Assembly: GCF_013376095.1 (NCBI RefSeq) | Contig: NZ_JAAMFN010000021.1 | Coordinates: forward strand, 1-64,000 | Direction of reading: 5' to 3' | Length of the DNA stretch: 64,000 nt | Origin: Arthrobacter sp. SDTb3-6 | Lineage (GTDB): Bacteria; Actinomycetota; Actinomycetes; Actinomycetales; Micrococcaceae | Shown here: positions 26,836 through 36,082 of the stretch, piece by piece | Position numbering within the stretch: position 1 is the first letter of the stretch | Layout: the number at the start of each line of letters is the position of its first letter | Notes under the pieces: model-generated | Seen by the model: the letters and a program-made list of their open reading frames with translations, nothing else | What the model was told of the DNA's origin: nothing | Database searches by the model: none | Made by a program: the position numbers and the translations under genes

Positions 26836-27906
26836 ATGCATCCGCGCGAGACATTGACGGCGGCACAAGGTCCGGGCACGGAACCGGACGGCTTGGAGCC
26901 CAACGGCCGGCGGCCCGCGCAGCCCGCCACGCGCCCGCGGCAGCAGCCCATGGACGCCGAACGGTTCGCCGGGCTCAGCCGGGACATCATGGCCGCCATG
27001 AACACGGTGATCGACGGCAAGGAAGAGGCCGTGGACCTGGCCCTGACCGTGCTGCTGGCGCGTGGCCACCTGCTGCTGGAGGACGTGCCCGGGGTCGGCA
27101 AGACACTGCTGGCCAAGACGCTGGCGCGGGCGCTGGACTGTTCGGTCAGCCGCATCCAGTTCACCCCCGACCTGCTGCCCAGCGACATCACCGGTGTCTC
27201 CATCTACAACCAGTCGGCGCAGACCTTCGAGTTCCGCCCCGGCGCCATTTTCGCCAACCTGGTCATCGGCGACGAGATCAACCGTGCCTCCGCCAAGACC
27301 CAGTCCGCGCTGCTGGAATCCATGGAGGAGCACCAGGTCACGGTGGACGGGACGTCGTACCGGCTGCAGGAACCGTTCATGGTGGTCGCCACGCAAAACC
27401 CGATCGAGATGGAGGGCACCTATCCCCTGCCCGAGGCCCAGCGCGACCGCTTCATGGCCCGGATTTCCATGGGCTATCCGGACACGTCGGCGGAGCTGGC
27501 CATGCTGGAGACCCACCAGTCCGTGAACCCCCTCGATGCCGTGCAGCCCGTGGCGACGACGGCGGACGTTGCGGCCATGCTCGACGTCGTGGCGGGCACG
27601 CACGTTTCCGCCGCCGTCAAGGAATATACGGTGGCGCTGGGCCAGGCCACCCGCACCAGCGACAAGCTCCGCCTCGGTGCCAGCCCGCGCGCGCTGCTGC
27701 AGCTGCTGCGCGCCTCCAAGGCGTCGGCGGCGCTGGCCGGGCGGCGCTTTGTGCTCCCGGACGACATCCGCAAGCTGGCCGAACCCGTCCTGGCGCACCG
27801 GCTGCTGGTGGACCGCCGGGCCGCGAGCCTGGGCACCACGGCGGCGGATGTCATCGCCGAGGCACTGGCCCGGCTCCCCGTCCCCGCCCAGCCGGACACG
27901 AGGTAG
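26836..27906 (+). CDS. MoxR-family AAA+ ATPase
   Basis: This chaperone-like AAA+ ATPase has about 356 residues. Walker A is LEDVPGVGKTLLAKTLA, Walker B is LVIGDEINRASAKTQSALLE, sensor 1 lies in VVATQNPIEMEGTYPLPEA, and a helical lid follows. MoxR proteins usually assist maturation of VWA or cell-envelope partners encoded alongside. The first of four genes-in-row, it precedes DUF58 and transglutaminase genes. ATG 26836 has AAAGG 6 bases upstream; a TTG two codons earlier is too close to that site. A possible promoter is TTCGAC (26778) with TAGCGT (26802), spacer 18. Confidence 0.9.
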   Translation: MHPRETLTAAQGPGTEPDGLEPNGRRPAQPATRPRQQPMDAERFAGLSRDIMAAMNTVIDGKEEAVDLALTVLLARGHLLLEDVPGVGKTLLAKTLARALDCSVSRIQFTPDLLPSDITGVSIYNQSAQTFEFRPGAIFANLVIGDEINRASAKTQSALLESMEEHQVTVDGTSYRLQEPFMVVATQNPIEMEGTYPLPEAQRDRFMARISMGYPDTSAELAMLETHQSVNPLDAVQPVATTADVAAMLDVVAGTHVSAAVKEYTVALGQATRTSDKLRLGASPRALLQLLRASKASAALAGRRFVLPDDIRKLAEPVLAHRLLVDRRAASLGTTAADVIAEALARLPVPAQPDTR

Positions 27907-27919
27907 GCGCAGTCCCGTG

Positions 27920-29317
27920 ATGAGCTGGATTCCGGACCGCATCTTCCGGCCCCGAGGCTGGGTCATGATGGCCGCCGGCCTGCTCGCCCTGTTGTTTGCG
28001 CAGGTCCTGGGCCGCCGCGACCTGTTGGTGCTGGCCGTGTTCCTGCTCGCGCTGCCGCCGCTGGCCAGTGCGGGCCTGCGGCTGCTGGCCCCGGGATTCA
28101 CAGTCAAGCGCCGCTTCTCCCCCGCGTTTGTGGAGGCCGGCACCGCGGCGTCCGTCACCCTGGAGGTGCACGGCAGCACCCCCGGCGGAGGCAGTGCGCG
28201 CCTGACCGAGCTGCTGCCCCCGCACCTGATCGACGTACCCCGCTTTGACTACCCCAACCCGGTCACCCCGCGCAGCCTGATCAGCCGGTACAGCTACACC
28301 CTGCACCCTTCCCGCCGCGGCGTTTTCACCATCGGCCCGCTGACAGCCAAGTTCGGCGACCCCTTTGACGTGGCGCTGCTGGCCCGGGACCTGGACGCGG
28401 GCGAGCAGCTCACGGTGGCGCCGGCCGCCGTGGTGCTGCCGGAAATTTCGCTCACGGGCGGGCGCGGGCAGGACGGATCGCGGATGACGCGCCAGCAGGC
28501 GAACCCGAGCGACGACGACGTCATGACGCGCGAATACCGGCACGGGGATCCGCTGCGGCGCGTGCATTGGCCCGCCACTGCGAGGCAGGGCAAACTCATG
28601 GTCCGTGCCGAGGAATCCGTGACCACCCCGGAGGCGGCACTGGTGCTGGACCAGCGGAGGTGGGCGTACGGCGGGGCGGCGAAACCACAACGGCGGCCGG
28701 ACGCCCTGGCCACGACGCCGGCCTTTGAATGGGCGGTGACCGCCGCTGTGTCGATTGCCGCGCACCTGCTGGAGCGCTCCTATACGCTGCGCGTGCTGGA
28801 CGACCAGGGCCGCCCCGGCTTCGCGTCCTCACGCTCCGCCGCCGAGCCGGGCCGGGAGGATTTTGCCGGCCAGTCCGGCGCCCTGGCCGTGGCGCAGTCG
28901 CTCGCGGCGCTGGAACTGGGGTCCCGGGAACTGGGGGCCCGGGAACTGGGGGCACCCCGCGGCTCCGAGGCGGCGGTCCCGCTGGCGGACGTCCTGGCCG
29001 ACCGCCTGATCCAGACCCGCCGCCGCGGCCCGGTCATCGCCGTCACCGGGGCCCTGTCGGAGCCCGACGCCATGATCCTCGCCGCCGCCATTGAGGCCGC
29101 CGAGGGCGCCTTCGCCTTCATCGTGTGCCCCGACCCGGCACAGGTGGCCGAACCGCTGAACATCCTGCGCCGCGCCGGCTGGCAGGCCCTGGCCGTGGCG
29201 CCGCACACCCCGCTGCTGCAGGCCTGGATGGAACTTGACGAGCCCGCCGTCCTGCCCGCGCCGACCACCGGCAGCCTGCCCCGCGTCCATGCCCCGACCG
29301 CGGGAGGCCCGCCGTGA
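27920..29317 (+). CDS. DUF58 domain protein (MoxR partner)
   Basis: This protein of about 465 residues has two N-terminal membrane segments (residues about 12-60), a beta-rich middle, and the DUF58 signature GDPLRRVHWPATARQGKLMV (near residue 210-230). The C-terminal half is a von Willebrand A-like region. DUF58 proteins form conserved operons with MoxR and transglutaminases, and probably work with the ATPase at the membrane. It starts 13 bases after moxR and overlaps the next gene by 4 bases (GTGA). Residues about 335-350 include a short duplicated ELG.RELGA segment. Confidence 0.85.
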   Translation: MSWIPDRIFRPRGWVMMAAGLLALLFAQVLGRRDLLVLAVFLLALPPLASAGLRLLAPGFTVKRRFSPAFVEAGTAASVTLEVHGSTPGGGSARLTELLPPHLIDVPRFDYPNPVTPRSLISRYSYTLHPSRRGVFTIGPLTAKFGDPFDVALLARDLDAGEQLTVAPAAVVLPEISLTGGRGQDGSRMTRQQANPSDDDVMTREYRHGDPLRRVHWPATARQGKLMVRAEESVTTPEAALVLDQRRWAYGGAAKPQRRPDALATTPAFEWAVTAAVSIAAHLLERSYTLRVLDDQGRPGFASSRSAAEPGREDFAGQSGALAVAQSLAALELGSRELGARELGAPRGSEAAVPLADVLADRLIQTRRRGPVIAVTGALSEPDAMILAAAIEAAEGAFAFIVCPDPAQVAEPLNILRRAGWQALAVAPHTPLLQAWMELDEPAVLPAPTTGSLPRVHAPTAGGPP

Positions 29318-31863
29318 CCGGGACCATCGCGGGCACGCGCCCGCCGTTTGGAACGCACGACGGCGGAGGGCCGGGCCCCGGGGTGGGCGGCGGTCCCGGA
29401 CGTGGCTGGCGGGCCCGGCTGCGCCTCTTCCTGGGCCCGCCGGAAACCGGCCCCGCCCGCTGGGTGCTGGCCGTGGCCGTGCTCGGCGCCGTCATGGGCG
29501 CGTCGCTGGGCTTCCGCAACGTCATGCTGGATTACAGCTGGATGCCCCAGGCCTTTGTGGTGGCCGGCATGACGGCGTTCCTGCCGGCCGTGGTCCGCCG
29601 CTGGCCGCGCCTGGCCCCCTTGGCCCCGCTGGCCGCGCTGGCCGGCTGGATCATGGGCCTGACCCTGACGTTTTTTGCCGGCACGGCCTACCTGGGGCTG
29701 TTCCCGTCGGCGCGGACCGTGGGTGCGGCGGTGGACCTGGCCACGCAGGCCTCCGTCAGCATCATGGTGAACAACACCCCCGTGCCGGTGGACCCCGGGC
29801 TGGTGTTTGTCATCTGCGCCGGCGTGGGTTTCGCGGCCCTGCTGGTGGACACCCTGGCCGTCACCGTGGCCATGCCCGCGGCCAGCGCAATCGGCTTGGC
29901 GCTGCTGCTGCTGCCGGCCTCGCTCACCACGCAGGACGGCGTCGGGGCGCCCGGCTTCTTCGGCGCCGGAGCGGGCTACCTGCTGCTGCTCGGATGCTGC
30001 CGCTGGTATGCGCCGGACGGGAAGCTGCGCCCCGCCGCCAACCGGGCCAACAGCGGGACCCTGGCCCGGGCAGCCATGCTGGGGGCCGCCGTCGTCCTCG
30101 TGGCAACGGTGCTGCCGGCGGCCGTTCCGGGCTTCGAGAACGGCGCCTTTCCGCAGGGCACGCGGCTGGGTTCGGCGGGCAACGTGGCCGGCCTGGACCC
30201 GATGATTTCCCTCGGCAACGACCTGCGCGCGCAGTCCGGCGTGGTGAACATGACGTACCTGAGCAGCTCGGACATGCCGCTGTACATGCGCCTGAGCACG
30301 CTGGAGGACTTTTCCGGCAGGGTGTGGAAGCCGTCGCCCGTGCCACGCGGGCTGTCCTCCGGGCTGTCCGGGCTGAAACCGGCCTTCGGCGCCAACACCG
30401 CCGTCCCGGTGGCGCAGACCGTGACCCAGGTGGCCGTGGTGAACCTCGCCAGCACCTGGCTGCCGGCGCCGCTGAGCGCCATCAAAGTGGCGGACTTGCA
30501 CGGGCGGTGGAGCTGGAATCCGGCCACCCAGACCATCAACGCCGACGGCGCCGCCAACACGCGCGGCCAAGTGTACACGGTCACCAGTGCCATGCCGGAC
30601 CTGACGCCGGGGCTGCTGGAGGCGGCCACGCAGAAGCCGGATTCCAAGCTGGATCCGATCTTCACGGAACTGCCCAACAACGTCCCGTCGATCATCAAGG
30701 ACACGGCGAAGGCGGTCACGAAGGGCATGACCACCCCCTATGACCGGGCCATGGCCATCCAGGACTACCTGCGCTCCCCCCTCTTCACCTACAGCGAGAA
30801 AACGCCGGTGGAGAAGGGCTACGACGGCGCGGGGATGAAGGTACTGGCCAAGTTCCTGCAGGTCAAGGCCGGCTACTGCGTGCACTTTTCCGCTGCGATG
30901 GCCGTCATGGCGCGCGAGGTGGGCATCCCGTCGCGCATTGCCGTGGGGTATGCGCCGGGCGACCGGACGGGCGAAACGGCACTGGCCGACGGGAAGACGC
31001 TGCAGGGCTACGAAGCGACCGGCCGCGACGCCCACGCCTGGCCGGAGCTGTACTTCGAGGGCCTGGGCTGGGTGCCGTTTGAGCCCACCCCCTCCCGCGG
31101 GGCCGTGCCGTCCTACGCCATCGACAACATTCCGGGGGCGCCCGGCGCCGGCCGGAACGACTTCCTCAACGGCGGCAACACGAACGCGATCCCCACGCCG
31201 GCGCCCACGGCTTCCGCGTCCACCGCAGTCCACTCCGCCGTGGCGGCCCCCGTTGCGGCCACCCCGCGCCCGGAACGGATCAGCGCTTCGGTGGTGGGCG
31301 TGCTGCTGGTGCTGCTGGCGCTGGCCGCCCCGGCCTTTGCCCGCAGCCAGCTACGACGCCGGCGCCTGGCCCAGGTGCGCGGCGCCGGGTCCGGCGGGCG
31401 CAGGCCTGCCGGCGGGCCGCGTGAAGCGCCGGAGCTGCTGGCGTGGCGGGAGTTCATCGACTCGGCCATCGACTACGGCTACCGTTACAACCCTTCCGAG
31501 ACGCCGTCACTGCAGGCGGCCGGCATTGCCCGGCTGGCCGGGCTCGGGGGCCCGGAATTCGCAGGCGCCGCGGAATCCCCCGGCACCCCGGCCGGCGTCC
31601 CTGTCGGCACCCCGGGGTTCGCCCCGGCAGCGGGCAGCGCCCCGGCCAGCACCAGGACCGCCGCAAAATCCGCCGCGGAGCTGCTGTGCGATGCCTACGA
31701 AAACGCAGTCTACGGTCCCCCTCCGGAGGAGCCTGCCGCCGCCCGCGACGACCTGGCCGACGCCGTCGAAACCGTCATCGGGCGGCTGAAGGGCCGGGCG
31801 GGAACGTGGGCGCGCCTCCGGGCGGCAGCGTTGCCGCCGTCGCTGTTCAGCCGCAACCGCTGA
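29314..31863 (+). CDS. membrane transglutaminase-like protein (TgpA type)
   Basis: This 849-residue protein begins with several membrane helices (about 45-270, DUF3488-like). An extracytoplasmic transglutaminase-like domain follows, with catalytic cysteine in KAGYCVHFSAAMAVMA (near residue 522), histidine in GRDAHAWPELYF (near 574) and the acidic motif GWVPFEPTPS. A further membrane helix lies near residue 650, and the C-terminal cytoplasmic region resembles DUF4129. The GTG start overlaps the DUF58 stop. With MoxR and DUF58 it forms a widespread actinobacterial operon thought to act on envelope proteins; the substrate is unknown. Confidence 0.85.
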   Translation: MTGTIAGTRPPFGTHDGGGPGPGVGGGPGRGWRARLRLFLGPPETGPARWVLAVAVLGAVMGASLGFRNVMLDYSWMPQAFVVAGMTAFLPAVVRRWPRLAPLAPLAALAGWIMGLTLTFFAGTAYLGLFPSARTVGAAVDLATQASVSIMVNNTPVPVDPGLVFVICAGVGFAALLVDTLAVTVAMPAASAIGLALLLLPASLTTQDGVGAPGFFGAGAGYLLLLGCCRWYAPDGKLRPAANRANSGTLARAAMLGAAVVLVATVLPAAVPGFENGAFPQGTRLGSAGNVAGLDPMISLGNDLRAQSGVVNMTYLSSSDMPLYMRLSTLEDFSGRVWKPSPVPRGLSSGLSGLKPAFGANTAVPVAQTVTQVAVVNLASTWLPAPLSAIKVADLHGRWSWNPATQTINADGAANTRGQVYTVTSAMPDLTPGLLEAATQKPDSKLDPIFTELPNNVPSIIKDTAKAVTKGMTTPYDRAMAIQDYLRSPLFTYSEKTPVEKGYDGAGMKVLAKFLQVKAGYCVHFSAAMAVMAREVGIPSRIAVGYAPGDRTGETALADGKTLQGYEATGRDAHAWPELYFEGLGWVPFEPTPSRGAVPSYAIDNIPGAPGAGRNDFLNGGNTNAIPTPAPTASASTAVHSAVAAPVAATPRPERISASVVGVLLVLLALAAPAFARSQLRRRRLAQVRGAGSGGRRPAGGPREAPELLAWREFIDSAIDYGYRYNPSETPSLQAAGIARLAGLGGPEFAGAAESPGTPAGVPVGTPGFAPAAGSAPASTRTAAKSAAELLCDAYENAVYGPPPEEPAAARDDLADAVETVIGRLKGRAGTWARLRAAALPPSLFSRNR

Positions 31864-31885
31864 TTCCCGCCCCGGTCAGTGCAGG

Positions 31886-33379
31886 TCAGGCGTTCTGCGG
31901 GTTCGGGAAGCCGATGTACTGGGTGTACTGGTATTCCTCGATGCCTTCCACACTGCCTTCGCGGCCCAGGCCGGACTGCTTGACGCCGCCGAACGGTGCC
32001 GCGGCGTTGGAGATGACGCCTGCGTTCAGGCCCATCATGCCGGTCTCGATGCGGTTGGCCATGCGCAGGCCGCGGGCGTAGTCCTTGGTGAAGACGTAGG
32101 CGACCAGGCCGTATTCGGTGTCGTTGGCCAGGGCCACGGCCTCGTCCTCGTTCTTGAACGTGACGATGGGCGCCACCGGGCCAAAGATTTCCTCGCTCAG
32201 GATCCGGGCGCCGGGCTCCACGCCCTGCAGCACGGTGGGCTGGTAAAAGTAGCCGGGGCCGTCCACGGGGGCGCCGCCCACCACCGCACGGGCGCCGTCG
32301 GCCACGGCGTCGGTGACGAGTGAGTGCACCTTGTCCCGGCTCTTGGCGTCGATCAGCGGGCCCACCTTGGTTTCAGGTGCCGTGCCGCGCCCCACGGCGG
32401 CGCCGCCCATTTTCGCGGCGAACTTGGCGGCGAATTCCTCCGCGACCGATTCGTGCACCAGGAAGCGGTTGGCGGCCGTGCAGGCCTCGCCCATGTTGCG
32501 CATCTTGGCCGCCATGGCGCCGTCCACCGCGGCGTCGAGGTCGGCGTCGTCGAACACCAGGAACGGGGCGTTGCCGCCAAGCTCCATGGAGGTGCGCAGG
32601 ACGGTGTTGGAGGCGTCGGCGAGCAGGCGGCGGCCCACGGGGGTGGAGCCGGTGAAGGACAGCTTGCGCAGGCGCGGGTCCTGGATCAGCGGTCCGGTGA
32701 CGGCGCCGGCGGTCGACGTCGTGACGACGTTGAGCACCCCGGCCGGCAGCCCGGCCTCGAGCAGCACCTTGGCGAACAGCTGGCTGGTGAGCGGGGTGAG
32801 GTTGGCGGGCTTGAGCACCATGGTGCAGCCGGCGGCGATGGCGGGGGCGATCTTGCGGGTGGCCATGGCGAGCGGGAAGTTCCAGGGGGTGATCAGCAGG
32901 CACGGGCCCACGGGCTTCTTCTGGACCAGGATCTGCGCGGTGCCTTCGGGGTTGCCCGAGTAGCGGCCGAACGAGCGCACCGCCTCCTCGGAGAACCAGC
33001 GCAGGAATTCGGCGCCGTACTTGACCTCGCCCATGGACTCGGCCAGCGGCTTGCCCATTTCCAGGGTCATCAGGAGGGCAAAGTCGTCGGCGCGGGCCGT
33101 GACGATGTCGAAGGCGCGGCGCAGGATCTCGCCGCGTTCGCGCGGTGCCGTAGCGGCCCACGCGTCCTGGGCGGCGACGGCGGCGTCAAGCGCGGCGGCC
33201 CCGTCCGCGGCGCCGGCGTCGGCCAGCGTCAGCAGGGCCTTGCCTGTTGACGGGTCCTCGACGTCGAACGTCTTGCCGGATGCCGCCGGGCGCCACTGGC
33301 CGTCGATCAGCAGTCCGGTGGGGACGCCTGCCAGGAGGGCGCTTTCGCGTTCGGTCAGTTCGGTGGCGGTCACAGTCAT
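31886..33379 (-). CDS. gabD: NAD(P)-dependent succinate-semialdehyde (aldehyde) dehydrogenase
   Basis: This 497-residue aldehyde dehydrogenase shows LITPWNFPLAMATRKIAPA in the cofactor domain, the catalytic glutamate in SMELGGNAPFLVF and the catalytic cysteine in MGEACTAANRF. The C-terminal EIFGPVAPIVTF and NAGVISNAAAPFGGVKQSGL match the succinate-semialdehyde dehydrogenase branch, which oxidises succinate semialdehyde to succinate. ATG 33379 has GAAGGAG 7 bases upstream; the longer frame is spurious. It converges with the transglutaminase gene. No GABA transaminase lies nearby, so exact substrate is inferred. Confidence 0.85.
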   Translation of the reverse strand: MTVTATELTERESALLAGVPTGLLIDGQWRPAASGKTFDVEDPSTGKALLTLADAGAADGAAALDAAVAAQDAWAATAPRERGEILRRAFDIVTARADDFALLMTLEMGKPLAESMGEVKYGAEFLRWFSEEAVRSFGRYSGNPEGTAQILVQKKPVGPCLLITPWNFPLAMATRKIAPAIAAGCTMVLKPANLTPLTSQLFAKVLLEAGLPAGVLNVVTTSTAGAVTGPLIQDPRLRKLSFTGSTPVGRRLLADASNTVLRTSMELGGNAPFLVFDDADLDAAVDGAMAAKMRNMGEACTAANRFLVHESVAEEFAAKFAAKMGGAAVGRGTAPETKVGPLIDAKSRDKVHSLVTDAVADGARAVVGGAPVDGPGYFYQPTVLQGVEPGARILSEEIFGPVAPIVTFKNEDEAVALANDTEYGLVAYVFTKDYARGLRMANRIETGMMGLNAGVISNAAAPFGGVKQSGLGREGSVEGIEEYQYTQYIGFPNPQNA

Positions 33380-33575
33380 GATGACTCCTTCGTCTGTCGG
33401 CGGGCCCGGGCGTGGCGCACTGGGCAGCAGCATGGTGCTATGCGTCCCACGCTAGTTCTCCGGCGCCGGGGGTGTCTACGCATGCACGCACTACTGGCAC
33501 GGGTTTTGCTGTGCATTTGTCCAACGGGGGTTGCGTGCTTCCGTGCGCCGGCGGTCCGCGCTGGGGGGCCTTGCT
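33380..33575. other. spacer upstream of gabD
   Basis: This stretch lies between the gabD start and the orphan family A palindrome. Apart from the gabD ribosome site I see no gene, hairpin or repeat in it. It presumably carries the gabD promoter. Confidence 0.3.
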
Positions 33576-33677
33576 TTATGCGCCGGATTCGCCGCGGGTT
33601 TGGCGCACGTTGTCCTGTGGCGCCAAACCCGGAATGGGTCCGGCGCATAAGAAAACCCGCCGTACCTTATGCGCCGG
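33576..33677. repeat. orphan REP-like palindrome, family A
   Basis: This is a full element with outer TTATGCGCCGG/CCGGCGCATAA (33576-33586, 33640-33650) and inner GGGTTTGGCGC/GCGCCAAACCC (33596-33606, 33620-33630). A half element, TTATGCGCCGG, follows at 33667-33677, 2 bases from the rsmI stop. It is the same family as the elements around the DUF559 gene at 15.5 kb, 17 kb away, but no nuclease gene is here. Confidence 0.75.
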
Positions 33678-33679
33678 GA

Positions 33680-34687
33680 CTACCCCCGGGCGGCGAGCAC
33701 GGCGCTGTACAGTTCGCGCTTGCTGACGTGGACGTCGTGGGCAATGACGGCCACGGCCTCCTTCATGCGCATGCCCTGGCCCATCAGTTCGTTCACGGCG
33801 GCCACGTGGTCCTCGGGCGTGCCGGGGTCGGCGGCGGGTGCTCCGGCCACCACGATGGCAATTTCGCCGCGGATCTCCGCCGCCTCGGCCCATTCGAGCA
33901 GGCCGGAAAGCGGTTTGCGGATCACTTCCTCGTAGGTCTTGGTCAGTTCCCGGCACACTGCGCCCTGGCGCGACGGCCCAAAGGCGGTGTGCAGCGCCCG
34001 CAGCATGGCCTCGAGCCGGTGCGGCGCCTCAAAGAACACCATGGTGCGTGGTTCCAGGGCCAGCTCGTGCAGCCGCGTGGCGCGCTCACCGGACTTCCGT
34101 GGCAGGAACCCTTCAAAGCAGAAGCGGTCGGTGGGCAGCCCGGACAGGGCCAGCGCGGTCAGCACGGCGGACGGCCCCGGGGCAACCGTCACCCGGATGC
34201 CGGCGGCCACGGCGGCTTCCACCAGCCGGTAGCCGGGGTCGGACACGGAGGGCATGCCGGCGTCGGTCACCATGAGCAGCACCTTGCCGGACTGCACCTG
34301 GGCCAGCAGTTCGGGGGTCTTGGCGGCCTCGTTGTGCTCGTGGTAGCTGACAATGCGGCCGGAGACGGTCACGCCCAGCGAGGTGACGAGCCGGTGCAGC
34401 CGCCGCGTGTCCTCGGCCGCCACGATGTCCGCGTGCCCGAGCCAGGAAACCAGCCGGGCGGAGGCGTCGCCCATGTTCCCGATGGGCGTGGCGGCCAGGA
34501 CAATGTACCCTTCGCCGGGAGCCGTTGCGGGCGCCAGCGACGCATCCAGCACGGCGTCTGACACGGCGCCCGGCGCATCCGATTCGTCACCAAAATCCGC
34601 CTCAGCCGGGCGGCTCCCGGGCCCGCCCGTCACCGGGCCAGACCCTGAGTCGTTGCCGGCGGGTTCGGGGTCCAGGTGTTCTTCCAT
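33680..34687 (-). CDS. rsmI: 16S rRNA (cytidine1402-2'-O)-methyltransferase
   Basis: RsmI methylates the ribose of C1402 in the 30S P site. Motifs are VLAATPIGNMGDAS, VAAEDTRRLHRL, the tetrapyrrole-methylase-type VTDAGMPSVSDPGYRLV, and LTKTYEEVIRKPLSGLLEW. The 335-residue protein has an acidic, low-complexity N-terminal extension of about 60 residues before the conserved start. A later start near residue 57 is possible, but no better ribosome site was seen. rsmI commonly lies divergent from the protein mannosyltransferase gene; here three extra genes separate them. Confidence 0.92.
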   Translation of the reverse strand: MEEHLDPEPAGNDSGSGPVTGGPGSRPAEADFGDESDAPGAVSDAVLDASLAPATAPGEGYIVLAATPIGNMGDASARLVSWLGHADIVAAEDTRRLHRLVTSLGVTVSGRIVSYHEHNEAAKTPELLAQVQSGKVLLMVTDAGMPSVSDPGYRLVEAAVAAGIRVTVAPGPSAVLTALALSGLPTDRFCFEGFLPRKSGERATRLHELALEPRTMVFFEAPHRLEAMLRALHTAFGPSRQGAVCRELTKTYEEVIRKPLSGLLEWAEAAEIRGEIAIVVAGAPAADPGTPEDHVAAVNELMGQGMRMKEAVAVIAHDVHVSKRELYSAVLAARG

Positions 34688-34810
34688 GACTCAAGCGTAG
34701 TTGGCCCCGCCCGGCCGGATGCCCGCGGCACCACGGCGGTGCTGCCGGCCGGCAGATTCGATGATGACGTCCACCGGCTAAAAGGGCTGGCCAGCGGGTA
34801 CTGTGTGGAC

Positions 34811-35413
34811 ATGACGAACGTCCTCGCGTGGGTCTCGGGTTCCGGTGTGGTGCAGGGCATCATCATCGGCGGCACACTGGCGTTCCTATCAGCGGTGGTC
34901 ACCATGAACGTGGTGGGCAGGACCCTCACCACCACGGTCAACGGCTGGAGCAGCATCCGCCAATGCGGCCAACCGGGCAACGGGATCCTGGTACGTGCCG
35001 CCTGCGCCAAGGCGCTGCCCGCCGTGAACGTGTTTGAAGAGGCGGCGTATTGGACCAGCACCACGGATGCCTCGGGACAACGGTTGAACAGCAGCCATGA
35101 CTACGTCCTGCATTTTCCGGCCGGGCAGTTCCCGCCGAATGACGCCTTCTGGACGCTCACGGCCACCGACATGGTCGGCTACATGGTGAACAATCCGGCC
35201 AACCGCCTGGGCATCGGCAGCCGGTCAACCCTCGCAAAAAACCCTGACGGTTCCACCGATATCCATCTCCAGTCGAAGGCGCCGGACAGACACGCGGAGA
35301 ACTGGCTGCCGACGCCGTCCGGGAACTTCAAGCTCATGCTGCGCGCCTACCTGCCCGGTGCGGCCATTCTTGACGGCAGCTACCAGGTGCCGCACGTTGC
35401 CAGGACGCAGTGA
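34811..35413 (+). CDS. DUF1214 domain protein
   Basis: This 200-residue protein has one N-terminal membrane segment (about 8-35) and a C-terminal DUF1214 domain. The domain shows FWTLTATDMVGYMVNNPANR, IGSRSTLAKNPDGSTDI and a final NWLPTPSGNFKLMLRAYLP. DUF1214 proteins are usually encoded or fused with DUF1254; no reaction is established. ATG 34811 is used because it opens directly into the membrane segment. It is the first of a three-gene run, one base before the DUF1254 gene. Confidence 0.75.
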   Translation: MTNVLAWVSGSGVVQGIIIGGTLAFLSAVVTMNVVGRTLTTTVNGWSSIRQCGQPGNGILVRAACAKALPAVNVFEEAAYWTSTTDASGQRLNSSHDYVLHFPAGQFPPNDAFWTLTATDMVGYMVNNPANRLGIGSRSTLAKNPDGSTDIHLQSKAPDRHAENWLPTPSGNFKLMLRAYLPGAAILDGSYQVPHVARTQ

Positions 35414-35414
35414 C

Positions 35415-36071
35415 ATGAACCGCCTGATCCTGAAATACGGGTATCCCATAACGGCAGTCATACTGCTCGTCTTCGCATGGGTGGTGTACCGGCGCATCGC
35501 AGTCGGGAGCACGATCCTCCCGCTCGTCGTCGCGGCCGTCGTCGTCTGGGTGATCGGTGCGCCTGCCTTCATTTACCTCTGGCCGCGCCTGACGGTCGGC
35601 GGCTACAAGCGGGCGATCCTCAAGCATGGTTTCGGTGCCGGCCCCATCCCCGTCAACAGCCTGTACGCCGTGCCCGGCACCTTTTCCCCGTCGACGGCGA
35701 GCGGGAGCCTGCTGGCCACCGGAACCAACGACCTGCTCTACATCGGCGGCTGGATCGACCTGAAGGACAGGCCGCAAGTCCTGCACGTACCGGACATGGC
35801 CGGCCGTTACTACAGCCTGCAGTTCATCGATCCGTCGACGGGCGCCAATTTTGCCTACGTGGGCAAGCGCACCACCGGAACCCAGGCGGGCGACTATGTC
35901 CTCACCGGGCCCGGTTGGAAGGGATCCCTGCCGGCTGGCATGGCCCGGATTTCCGCGCCCACTAATTCCCTGCTCGCCATCGGCCGGGTAATCATCGAGA
36001 ACGACGACGACGTTCCCGCCGCGTATGGGCTGGCGAAGCTAATTCAGCTCGCACCGATGCAACAACCATAA
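35415..36071 (+). CDS. DUF1254 domain protein
   Basis: This 218-residue protein has two N-terminal membrane helices (about 8-26 and 36-56) followed by a DUF1254 domain. The domain includes NSLYAVPGTFSPST, NDLLYIGGWIDL, HVPDMAGRYYSLQFIDP, FAYVGKRTTGTQAGDYVLTG and a GRVIIENDDD motif. It starts 1 base after the DUF1214 gene, so the two are almost certainly co-translated and act together. Family function is unknown; a periplasmic or exported location is inferred from the membrane anchors. Confidence 0.75.
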   Translation: MNRLILKYGYPITAVILLVFAWVVYRRIAVGSTILPLVVAAVVVWVIGAPAFIYLWPRLTVGGYKRAILKHGFGAGPIPVNSLYAVPGTFSPSTASGSLLATGTNDLLYIGGWIDLKDRPQVLHVPDMAGRYYSLQFIDPSTGANFAYVGKRTTGTQAGDYVLTGPGWKGSLPAGMARISAPTNSLLAIGRVIIENDDDVPAAYGLAKLIQLAPMQQP

Positions 36072-36082
36072 GGAGATCGGCC

